Source of the DNA: CmP2 sp052084925
GTDB lineage: Bacteria; Actinomycetota; Actinomycetes; Actinomycetales; Micrococcaceae
Direction of reading: 5' to 3'
DNA length: 64,000 nucleotides
NCBI GenBank assembly: GCA_052084925.1
Contig: JBQDEV010000002.1
Span: 186,001 to 250,000 of the forward strand
Shown here: positions 1 through 8,121 of the stretch, piece by piece
Layout of the letters: each line of letters opens with the position of its first letter
How positions within the stretch are numbered: the stretch's first letter is position 1
Notes under the pieces: generated by a model
The model's database searches: none
What the model saw: the letters and a program-made list of their open reading frames with translations, nothing else
What the model was told of the DNA's origin: nothing
Position numbers and translations under genes: made by a program

Positions 1-1829
1 TGGGCGGGAACCTCATGCATGGCGAAGACCATCTCCTCGGTCTCGTACTTCGTCGTCGTATCCCGTTTTCCTGTTCCGGTGGAGAGTCCGCCCAGCGTCG
101 CCGAGGCCTGGGTGAACTTGAAACGGAACGATTTCGCTTGCGTGGTCAGGATCTCACGCAGACTGCGCTCCAGGGCCGCGGTGTCGCGCGTCCCCGCGAC
201 CTCGCGAGCCGTATCCACCAGCGCTGCTTTCGACGGTTGCTGGCGGATGCGGATGTAGCGGGGCATGGTGGCAGCCTCGAAGCGGAACATCCGGATCATC
301 GCCACCACCGCCAGCACCATCACCACCGATAACGGCAGGGCTGCGGCGATCGAACTGACCTGCAGCACCGTGAGCGCTGCGGTTCCCCCGACGACGAGCA
401 GCACGGCAGCGACCGTGCCTTCCATCAGTGACCAGAACAGGCGGGTAATCCGGTGGGTCTCAGTCCTGCCCCCGTAGGAGAGGATGTCGACCACCAGGGA
501 ACCGGAATCGGAGGAGGTGACGAAGAACAGCACGATGACCACAATCGCCAGCACGGAGGTGATCGTTGACCACGGCAGTCCCTCCAGCAGGTGGAACAGG
601 CTGGTGTTCGTATCGACGACGCCGTCCTCGCCGACCATGTCACCGGCGGTGAGTTGGCGGTAGATCCCGGAACTGCCGAAGATGGTGAACCAGATGATCC
701 CGATGATGGTGGGGGCCAGCAGCACCCCGGCCACGAATTCACGGATGGTGCGCCCCCGGGAGATGCGGGCGATGAACATGCCCACGAACGGCGCCCAGCT
801 CATCCACCAGCCCCAGTAGTAGATGGTCCAGCCCACGGTCCAGCCGTCCTCGGCGCCGGCCCCGGAGGCGAGCATCAGCTGCGGGAACGCCATCGCGTAC
901 TCGCCCGAGTTCTGCACCAGTGACTGCAGCAGGAACAGAGTCGGTCCGGCTAGCAGGACGAACAGGGCGAGCACCGCCGCCATCATCATGTTGATGTTCG
1001 ACAGCCACTTCAGCCCGGCGTACAGTCCGGAGATCACCGAGAGGGTGGCCAGCGCGGTGATGCCACCGACCAGGGCGATGAGGAAGCCGGGGGAGGACTC
1101 CACCCAGTCCAGGTACTCCAGCCCGGCCTCGATCTGCAGGACCCCCTGGCCCAGCGAGGTGGCCACACCGAAGAGCGTGCCGACGATGGCGACGACGTCG
1201 ATGACGTGGCCGACCCCGGACTCGATGAGCTTGCGCCCGAAGATCGGCTCGAGCAGCCACCGCAGCGCCAGGGGGCGCCCGCGACGGAAGGTCATGTAGG
1301 CCAGGCCGAGTCCGACCACCACGTAGATGGCCCAGGCATGCAGACCCCAGTGGTAGAAGGTCTGGCCGATCGCGGTGCCGGCGGCCTCGATGGTTCCACC
1401 CTCGACCTGCGCGAAATCCGGGGGATTCATCATGTGGTTCAGCGGTTCGGCCACACCCCAGAAGACCAGCCCGATGCCCATGCCGGCGGAGAACAGCATG
1501 GCGAACCAGGTGAGCCGCGAGAATTCCGGCTGCTCGTCATCGCGGCCGAGCTTGATCTGCCCGGCTTTAGACATCCCGGCCCAGAGCGCGAAGACGACGA
1601 ACCCGGTGGCGATCAGCACGTACCACCAGCCGACGGAGGAACCGATGGCATCCCGCAGTGTGCTGAAGGCCTCCGCGGCGTCCTCCTGGTAGGTGGCCCC
1701 GTACCAGGTGGCCCACACCAGGGCGGCCAGGATGATGAGCACCGCGGGGATGAACACGGGCTTCGAGAGCCCGCGCCACGCCTCACTGGGTGACCAATGG
1801 TTCAGGGGTTCTTCGGGGTGCGACGACAT
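1..1829 (-). CDS. BCCT-family glycine betaine/choline/ectoine transporter (3' end outside window)
   Basis: Sodium-coupled uptake of a compatible solute across the cytoplasmic membrane is the known role of the betaine/carnitine/choline transporter family. The frame is open from the ATG at 1829 to the window edge, 609 codons without a stop, so the C-terminus is missing. The protein has many hydrophobic segments, the family motif GMGIGLVFWGVAEPLNH at about residues 116-132, and the Trp-rich stretch TIYYWGWWMSWAPFVG of the substrate/Na site. A long hydrophilic C-terminal tail rich in Arg, Lys and Thr begins after the last membrane segment, as in osmosensing members such as BetP. The start is supported by GGAGGAGGG just upstream. 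The substrate cannot be told from sequence. Confidence 0.93.
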   Translation of the reverse strand, partial: MSSHPEEPLNHWSPSEAWRGLSKPVFIPAVLIILAALVWATWYGATYQEDAAEAFSTLRDAIGSSVGWWYVLIATGFVVFALWAGMSKAGQIKLGRDDEQPEFSRLTWFAMLFSAGMGIGLVFWGVAEPLNHMMNPPDFAQVEGGTIEAAGTAIGQTFYHWGLHAWAIYVVVGLGLAYMTFRRGRPLALRWLLEPIFGRKLIESGVGHVIDVVAIVGTLFGVATSLGQGVLQIEAGLEYLDWVESSPGFLIALVGGITALATLSVISGLYAGLKWLSNINMMMAAVLALFVLLAGPTLFLLQSLVQNSGEYAMAFPQLMLASGAGAEDGWTVGWTIYYWGWWMSWAPFVGMFIARISRGRTIREFVAGVLLAPTIIGIIWFTIFGSSGIYRQLTAGDMVGEDGVVDTNTSLFHLLEGLPWSTITSVLAIVVIVLFFVTSSDSGSLVVDILSYGGRTETHRITRLFWSLMEGTVAAVLLVVGGTAALTVLQVSSIAAALPLSVVMVLAVVAMIRMFRFEAATMPRYIRIRQQPSKAALVDTAREVAGTRDTAALERSLREILTTQAKSFRFKFTQASATLGGLSTGTGKRDTTTKYETEEMVFAMHEVPA

Positions 1830-2436
1830 GGACCCTCCTCCAGTCAGACGACAGACGTCACCGGCGCGCCCAAGCAGGCCGGGGTGGTGGCCGAGGGGAA
1901 CTGCGGTGCGTGCAGATCCGCGTGTGTCCTCGGCTCACACGATGCAGAAAAGTGTGTCGCGGATCACGTGGTTTGTTAAGCGGAAGATCTGGTGCTGATT
2001 CCTGCGAAAAAATGCGCTGGTGCCCGCACGGATCGCTGTGCTAATTCGCGGGCGGAGGTGTGATCCGGAATCGCGGCGTCATAGTTCGTCATATTCACGG
2101 CCACGCTACTGAAAAGTCACTTAGCGGTGGGGTGAGCGACATCTGCTGTTCATCTATGCCAGCGTGCGGCAGGATGCCGAAGTCATGGTGTCGGGGTGGC
2201 CTCGCGGTGGACCGACAGGGGTGATCGACGTCGTCGAGGGTGGGAATTATGCGACCCACGGTGATCGAAACGGCGCGATAGTTCTGATAGTTTTCAAACC
2301 GTCGCGACGCGCTGGGAACCCGGTGGCTGCGCAGATTTTCGGAACGGTCTCCGTTCCGTGGGGCCTCCCCTGGTGCTTGTTCAGTCCCTTGCACCACGGG
2401 AGGCTTCGTTGTTTCCGGGATGAGTAGAGTGGAGGC
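1830..2436. other. 607-bp intergenic region without a convincing gene
   Basis: This stretch separates the BCCT gene (minus) from the pab genes (plus). Short frames exist on both strands but none has a ribosome site, codon bias or recognisable motif. It holds a perfect 8-bp-arm hairpin at 2340-2358 (CGGAACGG-TCT-CCGTTCCG) and a terminator-like hairpin at 2363-2404. The promoter of the next gene (TAGAGT at 2425-2430) lies at its right end. A small RNA ending at the hairpin is possible but unproven. Confidence 0.5.
2363..2414 (+). terminator. Terminator-like hairpin with T-rich tail
   Basis: GCCTCCCCTGGTGC (2363-2376) pairs with GCACCACGGGAGGC (2391-2404) with one mismatch across a 14-nt loop, and TTCGTTGTTT follows. 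The form is that of an intrinsic terminator for plus-strand transcription, yet no plus-strand gene is visible upstream. It could end a small RNA or insulate the pab promoter. Confidence 0.4.
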
Positions 2437-3222
2437 ATGACTTCCCGCCCGCAGCACAACGCCGCCACCGCGGACCGGGTGATCGACTCCTTGCTCATCC
2501 GGGACGGGCACGCCCGCGCCGTGGACCGGCACCGCGGCCGGTTCGCCCGCGCCGTCGACGAGGCGTTTCCCGGCATGGAAACGGTGCGCTGGGCTGCGGA
2601 CGGCTGGCAGTCAGCCGCCGTAGGGACCGTGTGGGATGACCTGCTGGCCGCGGTGCCGTGCACCGGCTCGTGGTTCCCGCTCGTCGAGGCGCTACGCAGT
2701 GCCGACGGGGCCCGGGTGGAGATCAGCGTCCAGGTGCGACCGGCCCCGCCGCTGCGGGCGCAGACCCGGTTGGCCACGACGGTCGACCGTCGTCATCATC
2801 CCCGGTTCAAAGGCGCGGACCCCGTGGTCACCGCCGAAGACCGGCACGCCGCGGTCACCCACGGCGCCGACGACGCGCTGTACCTGAACGAAGCCGGACA
2901 CCTGGTGGAGGCCGCCAACGGGGCCGTGGTCGGGTGGACCGGATCCGAGCTACACCTGGCCACCGGCGACCGGGTACTGGAATCCACCACGGTGGGGCTG
3001 TTGGTGGCCGAGGCCGCATCCGGGCGTCCCGGGGTGCCCTTCACCGACGTGCGTTGGTGCCCCGAGGGCATCGACACCGCCGCGGTGGAGGAGCTCTGGT
3101 ACCTCAACGCGCTGCACGGGCTCACCCCGGTGACCCACCTCAATGCCTCGCCGCTGCAGGTCGATGAGCACCGGCTCACCCTGTGGCAGCACATCGCCGA
3201 GTCCTGGTGGCGGCCGGTGTGA
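2437..3222 (+). CDS. Aminotransferase class IV, probable 4-amino-4-deoxychorismate lyase (PabC-like)
   Basis: A 261-residue PLP enzyme that probably releases pyruvate from aminodeoxychorismate to give p-aminobenzoate for folate. The PLP lysine is probably K125 in HPRFKGADP, and the family's carboxy-half signature appears as LNEAGHLVEAANGAVVGW. Its stop overlaps the GTG start of the PabA-PabB fusion by 4 bp, so the two are coupled and supply consecutive steps of one pathway. The ATG lies 6 nt after a TAGAGT -10 box (2425-2430), so the mRNA is probably leaderless. A branched-chain or D-amino acid aminotransferase is the alternative, but the neighbour argues for PabC. Confidence 0.82.
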   Translation: MTSRPQHNAATADRVIDSLLIRDGHARAVDRHRGRFARAVDEAFPGMETVRWAADGWQSAAVGTVWDDLLAAVPCTGSWFPLVEALRSADGARVEISVQVRPAPPLRAQTRLATTVDRRHHPRFKGADPVVTAEDRHAAVTHGADDALYLNEAGHLVEAANGAVVGWTGSELHLATGDRVLESTTVGLLVAEAASGRPGVPFTDVRWCPEGIDTAAVEELWYLNALHGLTPVTHLNASPLQVDEHRLTLWQHIAESWWRPV

Positions 3223-5387
3223 TCCTGGTTCTCGACAACCGCGATTCCTACACGTTCAACCTGGTCCAGCTGCTACGAGAACGCACCGATCGCGAGGTGC
3301 GTGTGGTGAGCGCCGACGACGGCGACACGGCACTGGCGTTGCTCGCCGTCGGCGAGGTGGCCGGGGTGGTGATCTCACCCGGTCCTGGACACCCCGACGA
3401 CCCGGAGGACTTCGCTGCCTCCGGTGCGGTGATCGACGCCGTGCTGGCCGGTGCCGGCAGGGGCGATTCACCCGGCGCTGGAGCGGGACCCGCTTCAGCC
3501 TCGGCGCTTCCGCTGCTGGGGGTGTGCCTGGGCCACCAGGGCTTGGCCCGCCGCTTTGGCTACGAGGTGGTGCCGGCGCCGCAACCGCGCCACGGCTGGC
3601 TCTCGCCCATCCAGCACACCGGCACCGGGCTCTTCGCCGGGGTGCCGCAGGGCGCCACCGTGACCCGCTACCACTCCCTGGCGGTGGAGCCGGGGGAGCA
3701 TCCCGACGCGCGACTGCACGTGAGCGCGCGCAGCGAGGATGGCGTGATCCAGGGGTTCGAGATCGAGGGGGCGCCCTGGTTCGGGGTGCAGTTTCACCCC
3801 GAATCGGTGGCCTGCGAGCACGGGGCGACCGTGCTGGAACGGTTCCTGGAGGTCGTCGAACAGCGAGCCGGATCCACCCTGCACGTGGCCACCGCCCGCT
3901 GGGATCTCGATGAGGTCGAACTGACACCGCGCGAGGCCGCCCGGATCCTGTATCGGGGGGTCATCGAGCGCGGGAATGGCTCGTTCTGGTTGGACTCGGC
4001 ACTGCCCGACGCCGATGAGGCCCGCTGGTCGGTGCTGGGGGATGCCTCGGGGCACGGTCGCATCGTGCGCGAAGACGTCACCGACACCGCTGACGCCGCG
4101 AGGGCTGACACGGATCCGCTGACCCGGATGCAGGAGGATCTCGCCGCGATCCGGCACACCGTCGGTGCCGAGGATCTGCCGTTCCGCGGGGGAGCAGTGG
4201 GCTGGTTCGGCTACGAGCTGGGCATGCGGCTACTCGGGATGGACCCGCCGCAGGAGCAGACTCGGCAGGATCGAGACCACCTGGGCGTCGGCGGGCAGCC
4301 GCCATCGTCGTGGTGGGTGTGGCCGGAGCGGTTCGTCGTCGTCGATCATCGGGACCGGCAGCTCACGGTCTGCGTGGCCAGCACCGATCCCGCACGCGCC
4401 CAGGAGGAACTGGGCGACTATCAGCGACGGGTGCGCCAGGCGCTGCGATCCGCGTCCACGCCGGAGACGAGTCCGCCCGGATCGCTCCCGAGCGCGCTGG
4501 CGGGTCCGCTGATCCCCGGGGCGTGGCGCGACGACCGGGCCAGCTATCTGGAAAAGATCCGCCGCTGCCAGCAGGCCCTGATCGAGGGTGAGTCCTATGA
4601 GCTGTGCCTGACGAACACCTTCACCGCCGATGAGGACGCCAGCGCGCGGATCGATCCGGTGGTGCTGTTCGAGGACCTCATCGAGCACCATCCCACCCCG
4701 TACGCCGCGCTCATCGAGGCGGACGCCGCCCTGGCTGTGGTGTCCGCCTCGCCGGAGCGGCTGCTGCGCGGGCGGCACGCGGTGTATTCGACGAAGCCGA
4801 TCAAGGGCACCGCACCCCGCGGGGACACCCCGGAGGACGACGCAGCGCAGGCCGAGTTCCTGCGCTCGGACCCCAAGACGTTCGCGGAGAACCTGATGAT
4901 CGTGGACCTGCTGCGCAACGACCTGGGGCGGGTGAGCGTGCCCGGTTCGGTGGAGGTCACCGAGCTGATGGCGGTGGAGACCTACGCCTCGGTGCACCAG
5001 TTGGTGAGCACCATCGAAGCGGTGGCTGAGCCGGGCGTTGACAGTGTGGAGGTGGTGCGCGCCCTGTTCCCCGGAGGGTCGATGACGGGGGCACCGAAGC
5101 TACGCAGCGTGCAGATCCTCGGCGAGCTCGAAGCCGCCCCGCGCGGGGTGTATTCGGGGGCGCTGGGCTTCTTCAGTGCCGACGGCGCGGTCGAGCTGTC
5201 CATCGTGATCCGCACCGCGGTGCGGACGGGCACGGAGACGCGTGCACGGTGGACCATTGGGGCCGGTGGTGCGATCGTGCTGGATTCCGACCCGGAGACC
5301 GAAGCCGACGAGGTTGAACTCAAAGCCTCCGCTCTGCGCCGGGCGATGCAACGGGTGGCCGGACGCCTCACGGGGAAGTACAGCTAG
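3219..5387 (+). CDS. pabB: Aminodeoxychorismate synthase, fused glutaminase (PabA) and synthase (PabB) subunits
   Basis: Converts chorismate and glutamine to 4-amino-4-deoxychorismate for folate synthesis. Residues 1-210 form a class I glutamine amidotransferase: DNRDSYTFN start, nucleophile Cys in LLGVCLGHQG (about residue 103), and His/Glu in QFHPESV. Residues from about 230 to 722 form the chorismate-binding domain, with KPIKGTAPRG; the PIKGT version marks PabB rather than anthranilate synthase. VDLLRNDLGRV and PGGSMTGAPK are also present. The start chosen is GTG 3219, which gives the usual PabA N-terminus and a GTGA overlap with the lyase gene; a frame-open GTG at 3183 would add 12 unusual residues. 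Its stop overlaps that of the converging gene. Confidence 0.93.
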   Translation: MILVLDNRDSYTFNLVQLLRERTDREVRVVSADDGDTALALLAVGEVAGVVISPGPGHPDDPEDFAASGAVIDAVLAGAGRGDSPGAGAGPASASALPLLGVCLGHQGLARRFGYEVVPAPQPRHGWLSPIQHTGTGLFAGVPQGATVTRYHSLAVEPGEHPDARLHVSARSEDGVIQGFEIEGAPWFGVQFHPESVACEHGATVLERFLEVVEQRAGSTLHVATARWDLDEVELTPREAARILYRGVIERGNGSFWLDSALPDADEARWSVLGDASGHGRIVREDVTDTADAARADTDPLTRMQEDLAAIRHTVGAEDLPFRGGAVGWFGYELGMRLLGMDPPQEQTRQDRDHLGVGGQPPSSWWVWPERFVVVDHRDRQLTVCVASTDPARAQEELGDYQRRVRQALRSASTPETSPPGSLPSALAGPLIPGAWRDDRASYLEKIRRCQQALIEGESYELCLTNTFTADEDASARIDPVVLFEDLIEHHPTPYAALIEADAALAVVSASPERLLRGRHAVYSTKPIKGTAPRGDTPEDDAAQAEFLRSDPKTFAENLMIVDLLRNDLGRVSVPGSVEVTELMAVETYASVHQLVSTIEAVAEPGVDSVEVVRALFPGGSMTGAPKLRSVQILGELEAAPRGVYSGALGFFSADGAVELSIVIRTAVRTGTETRARWTIGAGGAIVLDSDPETEADEVELKASALRRAMQRVAGRLTGKYS

Positions 5388-6421
5388 ACATCCAGTAGCT
5401 CGGCGGCGCGTTCCAGCCGGGGCAGGGTGCGGGTGAGCAGGCGCACCCACTTCTTCGGCGCGATCTGCTCGAGGCGCAGCCCGGCGTCGTAGAGCGATTC
5501 CAGCGCCATTCCGGCCAGCCACACCCGGGCGCGGTGGTGTTCGTCGTCGTCGAGACAGAGATCCGCGAGCTTCTCCTCGCCGTGCCACATGCTCAGATAC
5601 GCCGGATTCAACGCCGGATCCCAACGGCAGGCCAGGTCCCAGTCGAGGATGCCGGTGAGCCGCCACCGATCCTCGCCCGCGACCGGCAGCCAGCGCATGT
5701 TGTGCCCAGCCAGGTCCCCATGCACGAGCGACGGCGGAACCACCGGGTGCTCCGTCCAGGACCGGACCCTCTCGAGGAGCGCCAGCACCGTGGCCTCGAA
5801 TCGCGACGGCGTGCAGGACGGGAAGAAATCCGGCCACGACACCGGGATACTGCGCTGTTCTAGACGCCGCGGCAGTTCCAGCACCCCAGCGGTCTTGGCG
5901 GGTGTCCAGGGGCCGCGGAACGAGAACGGCTCGGCGAGATGGGGCTCCAGTGCTGAGGTATCGACAGCGGCCAGCATCCGGCAGATCTCGCGCAGATCCT
6001 CGGGGCGCCCGCAGTGCGGCGGGTGGGCCTGGCCGGGGACGTAGCGGTGAAGGACGACGACGGCGCGGTGGATGTCAGAGACCGGGGCGTTGGGATCGGC
6101 TGCATCGGGGTTGGCCGCATCGGGGTCATCGGCGTCATCGGCGACCGGGTCGCTCAACGGCAGCGGCACCTCGAAAGGCAGACCGAGTCCGTGCAGGGAA
6201 CGCAGCAGTGCGGTGGTGCGGGGTAGCTGAGCGGCGGAGGTGCGGGAGATGCGGGCGACCGCGGTGGGGGAGCCCTGCTCCGGCTGCGGGATCAGCACCA
6301 GGTGATGCTGGCCGCCCTCCTCGACGAGGCTGCGCGTCCAGTCGATGGTGCGTGTCTCGGCAGCGGAGTCGGCGGCGCGGGCGGCGAGAGCGGCTTCCGC
6401 TGGCGTTGCGAGTCGGACCAT
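5384..6421 (-). CDS. APH-family phosphotransferase
   Basis: A 345-residue protein with the aminoglycoside/choline kinase fold. The Brenner motif LVHGDLAGHN and the metal aspartate in GILDWDLA are present, so it should be catalytically competent. A low-complexity Asp/Ala/Asn/Pro run lies at about residues 95-118. The substrate is unknown; most chromosomal relatives are metabolic or uncharacterised rather than resistance enzymes. The start codon lies 6 nt after TACGGT on the minus strand, indicating leaderless translation. It diverges from the CPBP gene with only 38 bp between the proposed starts, and its 3' end overlaps pabB by 4 bp. Confidence 0.82.
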   Translation of the reverse strand: MVRLATPAEAALAARAADSAAETRTIDWTRSLVEEGGQHHLVLIPQPEQGSPTAVARISRTSAAQLPRTTALLRSLHGLGLPFEVPLPLSDPVADDADDPDAANPDAADPNAPVSDIHRAVVVLHRYVPGQAHPPHCGRPEDLREICRMLAAVDTSALEPHLAEPFSFRGPWTPAKTAGVLELPRRLEQRSIPVSWPDFFPSCTPSRFEATVLALLERVRSWTEHPVVPPSLVHGDLAGHNMRWLPVAGEDRWRLTGILDWDLACRWDPALNPAYLSMWHGEEKLADLCLDDDEHHRARVWLAGMALESLYDAGLRLEQIAPKKWVRLLTRTLPRLERAAELLDV

Positions 6422-6459
6422 GCCCCCACCGTAGCGCGATCCCCGCCTACACTATGGAC
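6422..6459. promoter_or_regulatory. Compact divergent leaderless promoter pair
   Basis: The 38 bp between the phosphotransferase start (6421) and the GTG at 6460 contain two -10 boxes facing apart: ACCGTA (TACGGT on the minus strand) at 6428-6433 and TACACT at 6448-6453. Each is 6 nt from its start codon. The -35 region of each promoter must therefore lie inside the other transcription unit. Confidence 0.55.
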
Positions 6460-7413
6460 GTGACCCACACCGTCAGTCCTTCCCCGACGCCACCGACACC
6501 GCCGACGTCTTTGTCGCACTTGAGCTTGCCTTCCCGACCCTCGCCCCGGGTGGTGTGGTGGGAGATCATCATCGTCTTGGCGCTGTCACTGGGACGGTCC
6601 GCCGTGTACGCCGTCGTCGATCTGGTGCAGAACCTGATGACGGCGCCGCTGGGCGAACAGACCACCACCATGAACCCGCCGCTGGCGAACGAGGAACTCT
6701 TCGATCTCCTCCGACAGCTGCTCTCCATCGGGTTCTCGTTGGTCCCGGTGCTGCTGGTGTGCCACCTGGTGTGGATCTATGGGCGCAACCCGTTCCGGAC
6801 TTTCGGTCTGGATTTCCGCCGCTTCTGGACCGACGCCGGGCTGGGTGTCACCCTGTTCGCTGTGATGGGCGCGGGCACCCTGGCGGTCTACGCGCTCGGT
6901 CGGTCATTGGGGCTCACCACGGCGCTGGTCGGTTCCGCCATGAACGAGTACTGGTGGACCACCCCGGTGCTGGTGCTCTCGGCACTGCGGCACAGCCTGA
7001 TTGAGGAGGTGATCGTGCTCGCCTGGTTGCTGGACCGGATCGGCTATCTGCAGCAGCTGCGCCACGCGCGCGTGTCGGGAGAGCGCCGCGACGGTCATGG
7101 CTCGGGTACGACGGGGCTGAGCACCGCCTCGCTGAACACCACCGCGACCGGGGCCTACCTGCCCGGGGCGAGCATGCAGGGGATCGGACCGGTGGTGCTG
7201 GTGGTGTTCGTCTCCGCCGTCGTGCGCGCCTCCTACCACCTGTACCAGGGGTTCGGTCCGGGGATCGGCAACCTCGTGATGGGAGTGGTCTTCGCGCTGA
7301 TCTACCTGCGCTACCGGCGAGTGATGCCGTTCGTGTACGCGCACCTGCTGCTGGACGTGGCCGGATTCGCCGGGTACCCGCTGCTGGCACGGCTGGGCTG
7401 GTTCGGCGGTTAG
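6460..7413 (+). CDS. CPBP-family intramembrane metalloprotease
   Basis: An integral membrane protein with about six to eight hydrophobic segments and the type II CAAX-prenyl-endopeptidase (Abi/CPBP) pattern. The key segment reads RHSLIEEVIVLAWLLDRIG, giving the EE metal/catalytic pair. It is followed by GIGNLVMGVVFALIYLRYRR and a final histidine in YAHLLLDVAGF. Family members act in bacteriocin self-immunity or membrane protein turnover; the role here is unknown. GTG 6460 sits 6 nt after TACACT and is preferred; ATG 6454 is the alternative, directly abutting the -10. The stop overlaps that of the converging gene by 3 bp. Confidence 0.85.
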   Translation: MTHTVSPSPTPPTPPTSLSHLSLPSRPSPRVVWWEIIIVLALSLGRSAVYAVVDLVQNLMTAPLGEQTTTMNPPLANEELFDLLRQLLSIGFSLVPVLLVCHLVWIYGRNPFRTFGLDFRRFWTDAGLGVTLFAVMGAGTLAVYALGRSLGLTTALVGSAMNEYWWTTPVLVLSALRHSLIEEVIVLAWLLDRIGYLQQLRHARVSGERRDGHGSGTTGLSTASLNTTATGAYLPGASMQGIGPVVLVVFVSAVVRASYHLYQGFGPGIGNLVMGVVFALIYLRYRRVMPFVYAHLLLDVAGFAGYPLLARLGWFGG

Positions 7414-8057
7414 AGGGTCACGCTGCCCTTCGGGGTGGTGAAGGTGACCTCCATGATGCCCGGAGTCCCCGACGGCGCCACGAAGTCCACCTCGACGTCC
7501 TGCACCGACTTTTCGGGCTGATCCAGCCCCAGCCAGTCGCGCACCCGGTCTCGGGATCCGCCGATGGTGATCTGCTCGATGGAGCCCTCGGGTGCGGCCG
7601 CCTGAGAGGGGTGCAGGTCCTCGGTGCCGTCGTCCCAGCGCAGGATGTAGGGCAGCTGCGGGTCGGCGATGAGACCCTTGATGCCGATCTGACGCCAGGT
7701 CAGCTCGCGTCCGTCCGGGAACTTGCGCTGTGCGGGCACCGCACCGCGGCCGAGACGCTCCTCGAAGGGGGCGAGATCGTCGACGGCGACAACCCATCCC
7801 ATCCAGCCGCCGCCCATCTCCTTGCGGGCGCGGACGGCCTGTCCGAACGGGGCCGAATCGGCAGCCGGATGATCGAGGACCTCCACGATCTCGAGGTACT
7901 GCCGGTTCGTCATCGGGAACAGGGCGTTGCGGGTGCCGAAGCGCGGATGCACGCCGCCCTTGACACGGTCGATGCCGAGCGCGGAGCTGATGCGCTCCAC
8001 GGTGGCGTCCAGCCCCTCGGGTCCGACAGCGTAGGAAACATGGTCTAAACGCATCAT
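7410..8057 (-). CDS. Glyoxalase-like (VOC superfamily) domain protein
   Basis: A 215-residue protein with the glyoxalase-like fold (PF13468-type): LDHVSYAV at the start, GTRNALFPMTNRQYLEIVEVLD with a conserved YLE glutamate, then a second repeat ending in FTTPKGSVTL. It probably binds a metal and a small ligand, but no substrate can be assigned. It stands between hrpB and the CPBP protease as a single gene. Confidence 0.8.
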   Translation of the reverse strand: MMRLDHVSYAVGPEGLDATVERISSALGIDRVKGGVHPRFGTRNALFPMTNRQYLEIVEVLDHPAADSAPFGQAVRARKEMGGGWMGWVVAVDDLAPFEERLGRGAVPAQRKFPDGRELTWRQIGIKGLIADPQLPYILRWDDGTEDLHPSQAAAPEGSIEQITIGGSRDRVRDWLGLDQPEKSVQDVEVDFVAPSGTPGIMEVTFTTPKGSVTL

Positions 8058-8121
8058 GATCTCATCGTGCCACGTTGTGTGCGGTGGGTCTCATGAGGGC
8101 AGGCTCAATGTTTAACGGGCG

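Noticed and set aside
3256..3927. Long Arg/Pro-rich minus-strand frame opposite pabA
   Set aside because: Shadow frame typical of high-GC coding DNA, without motifs or a start signal.
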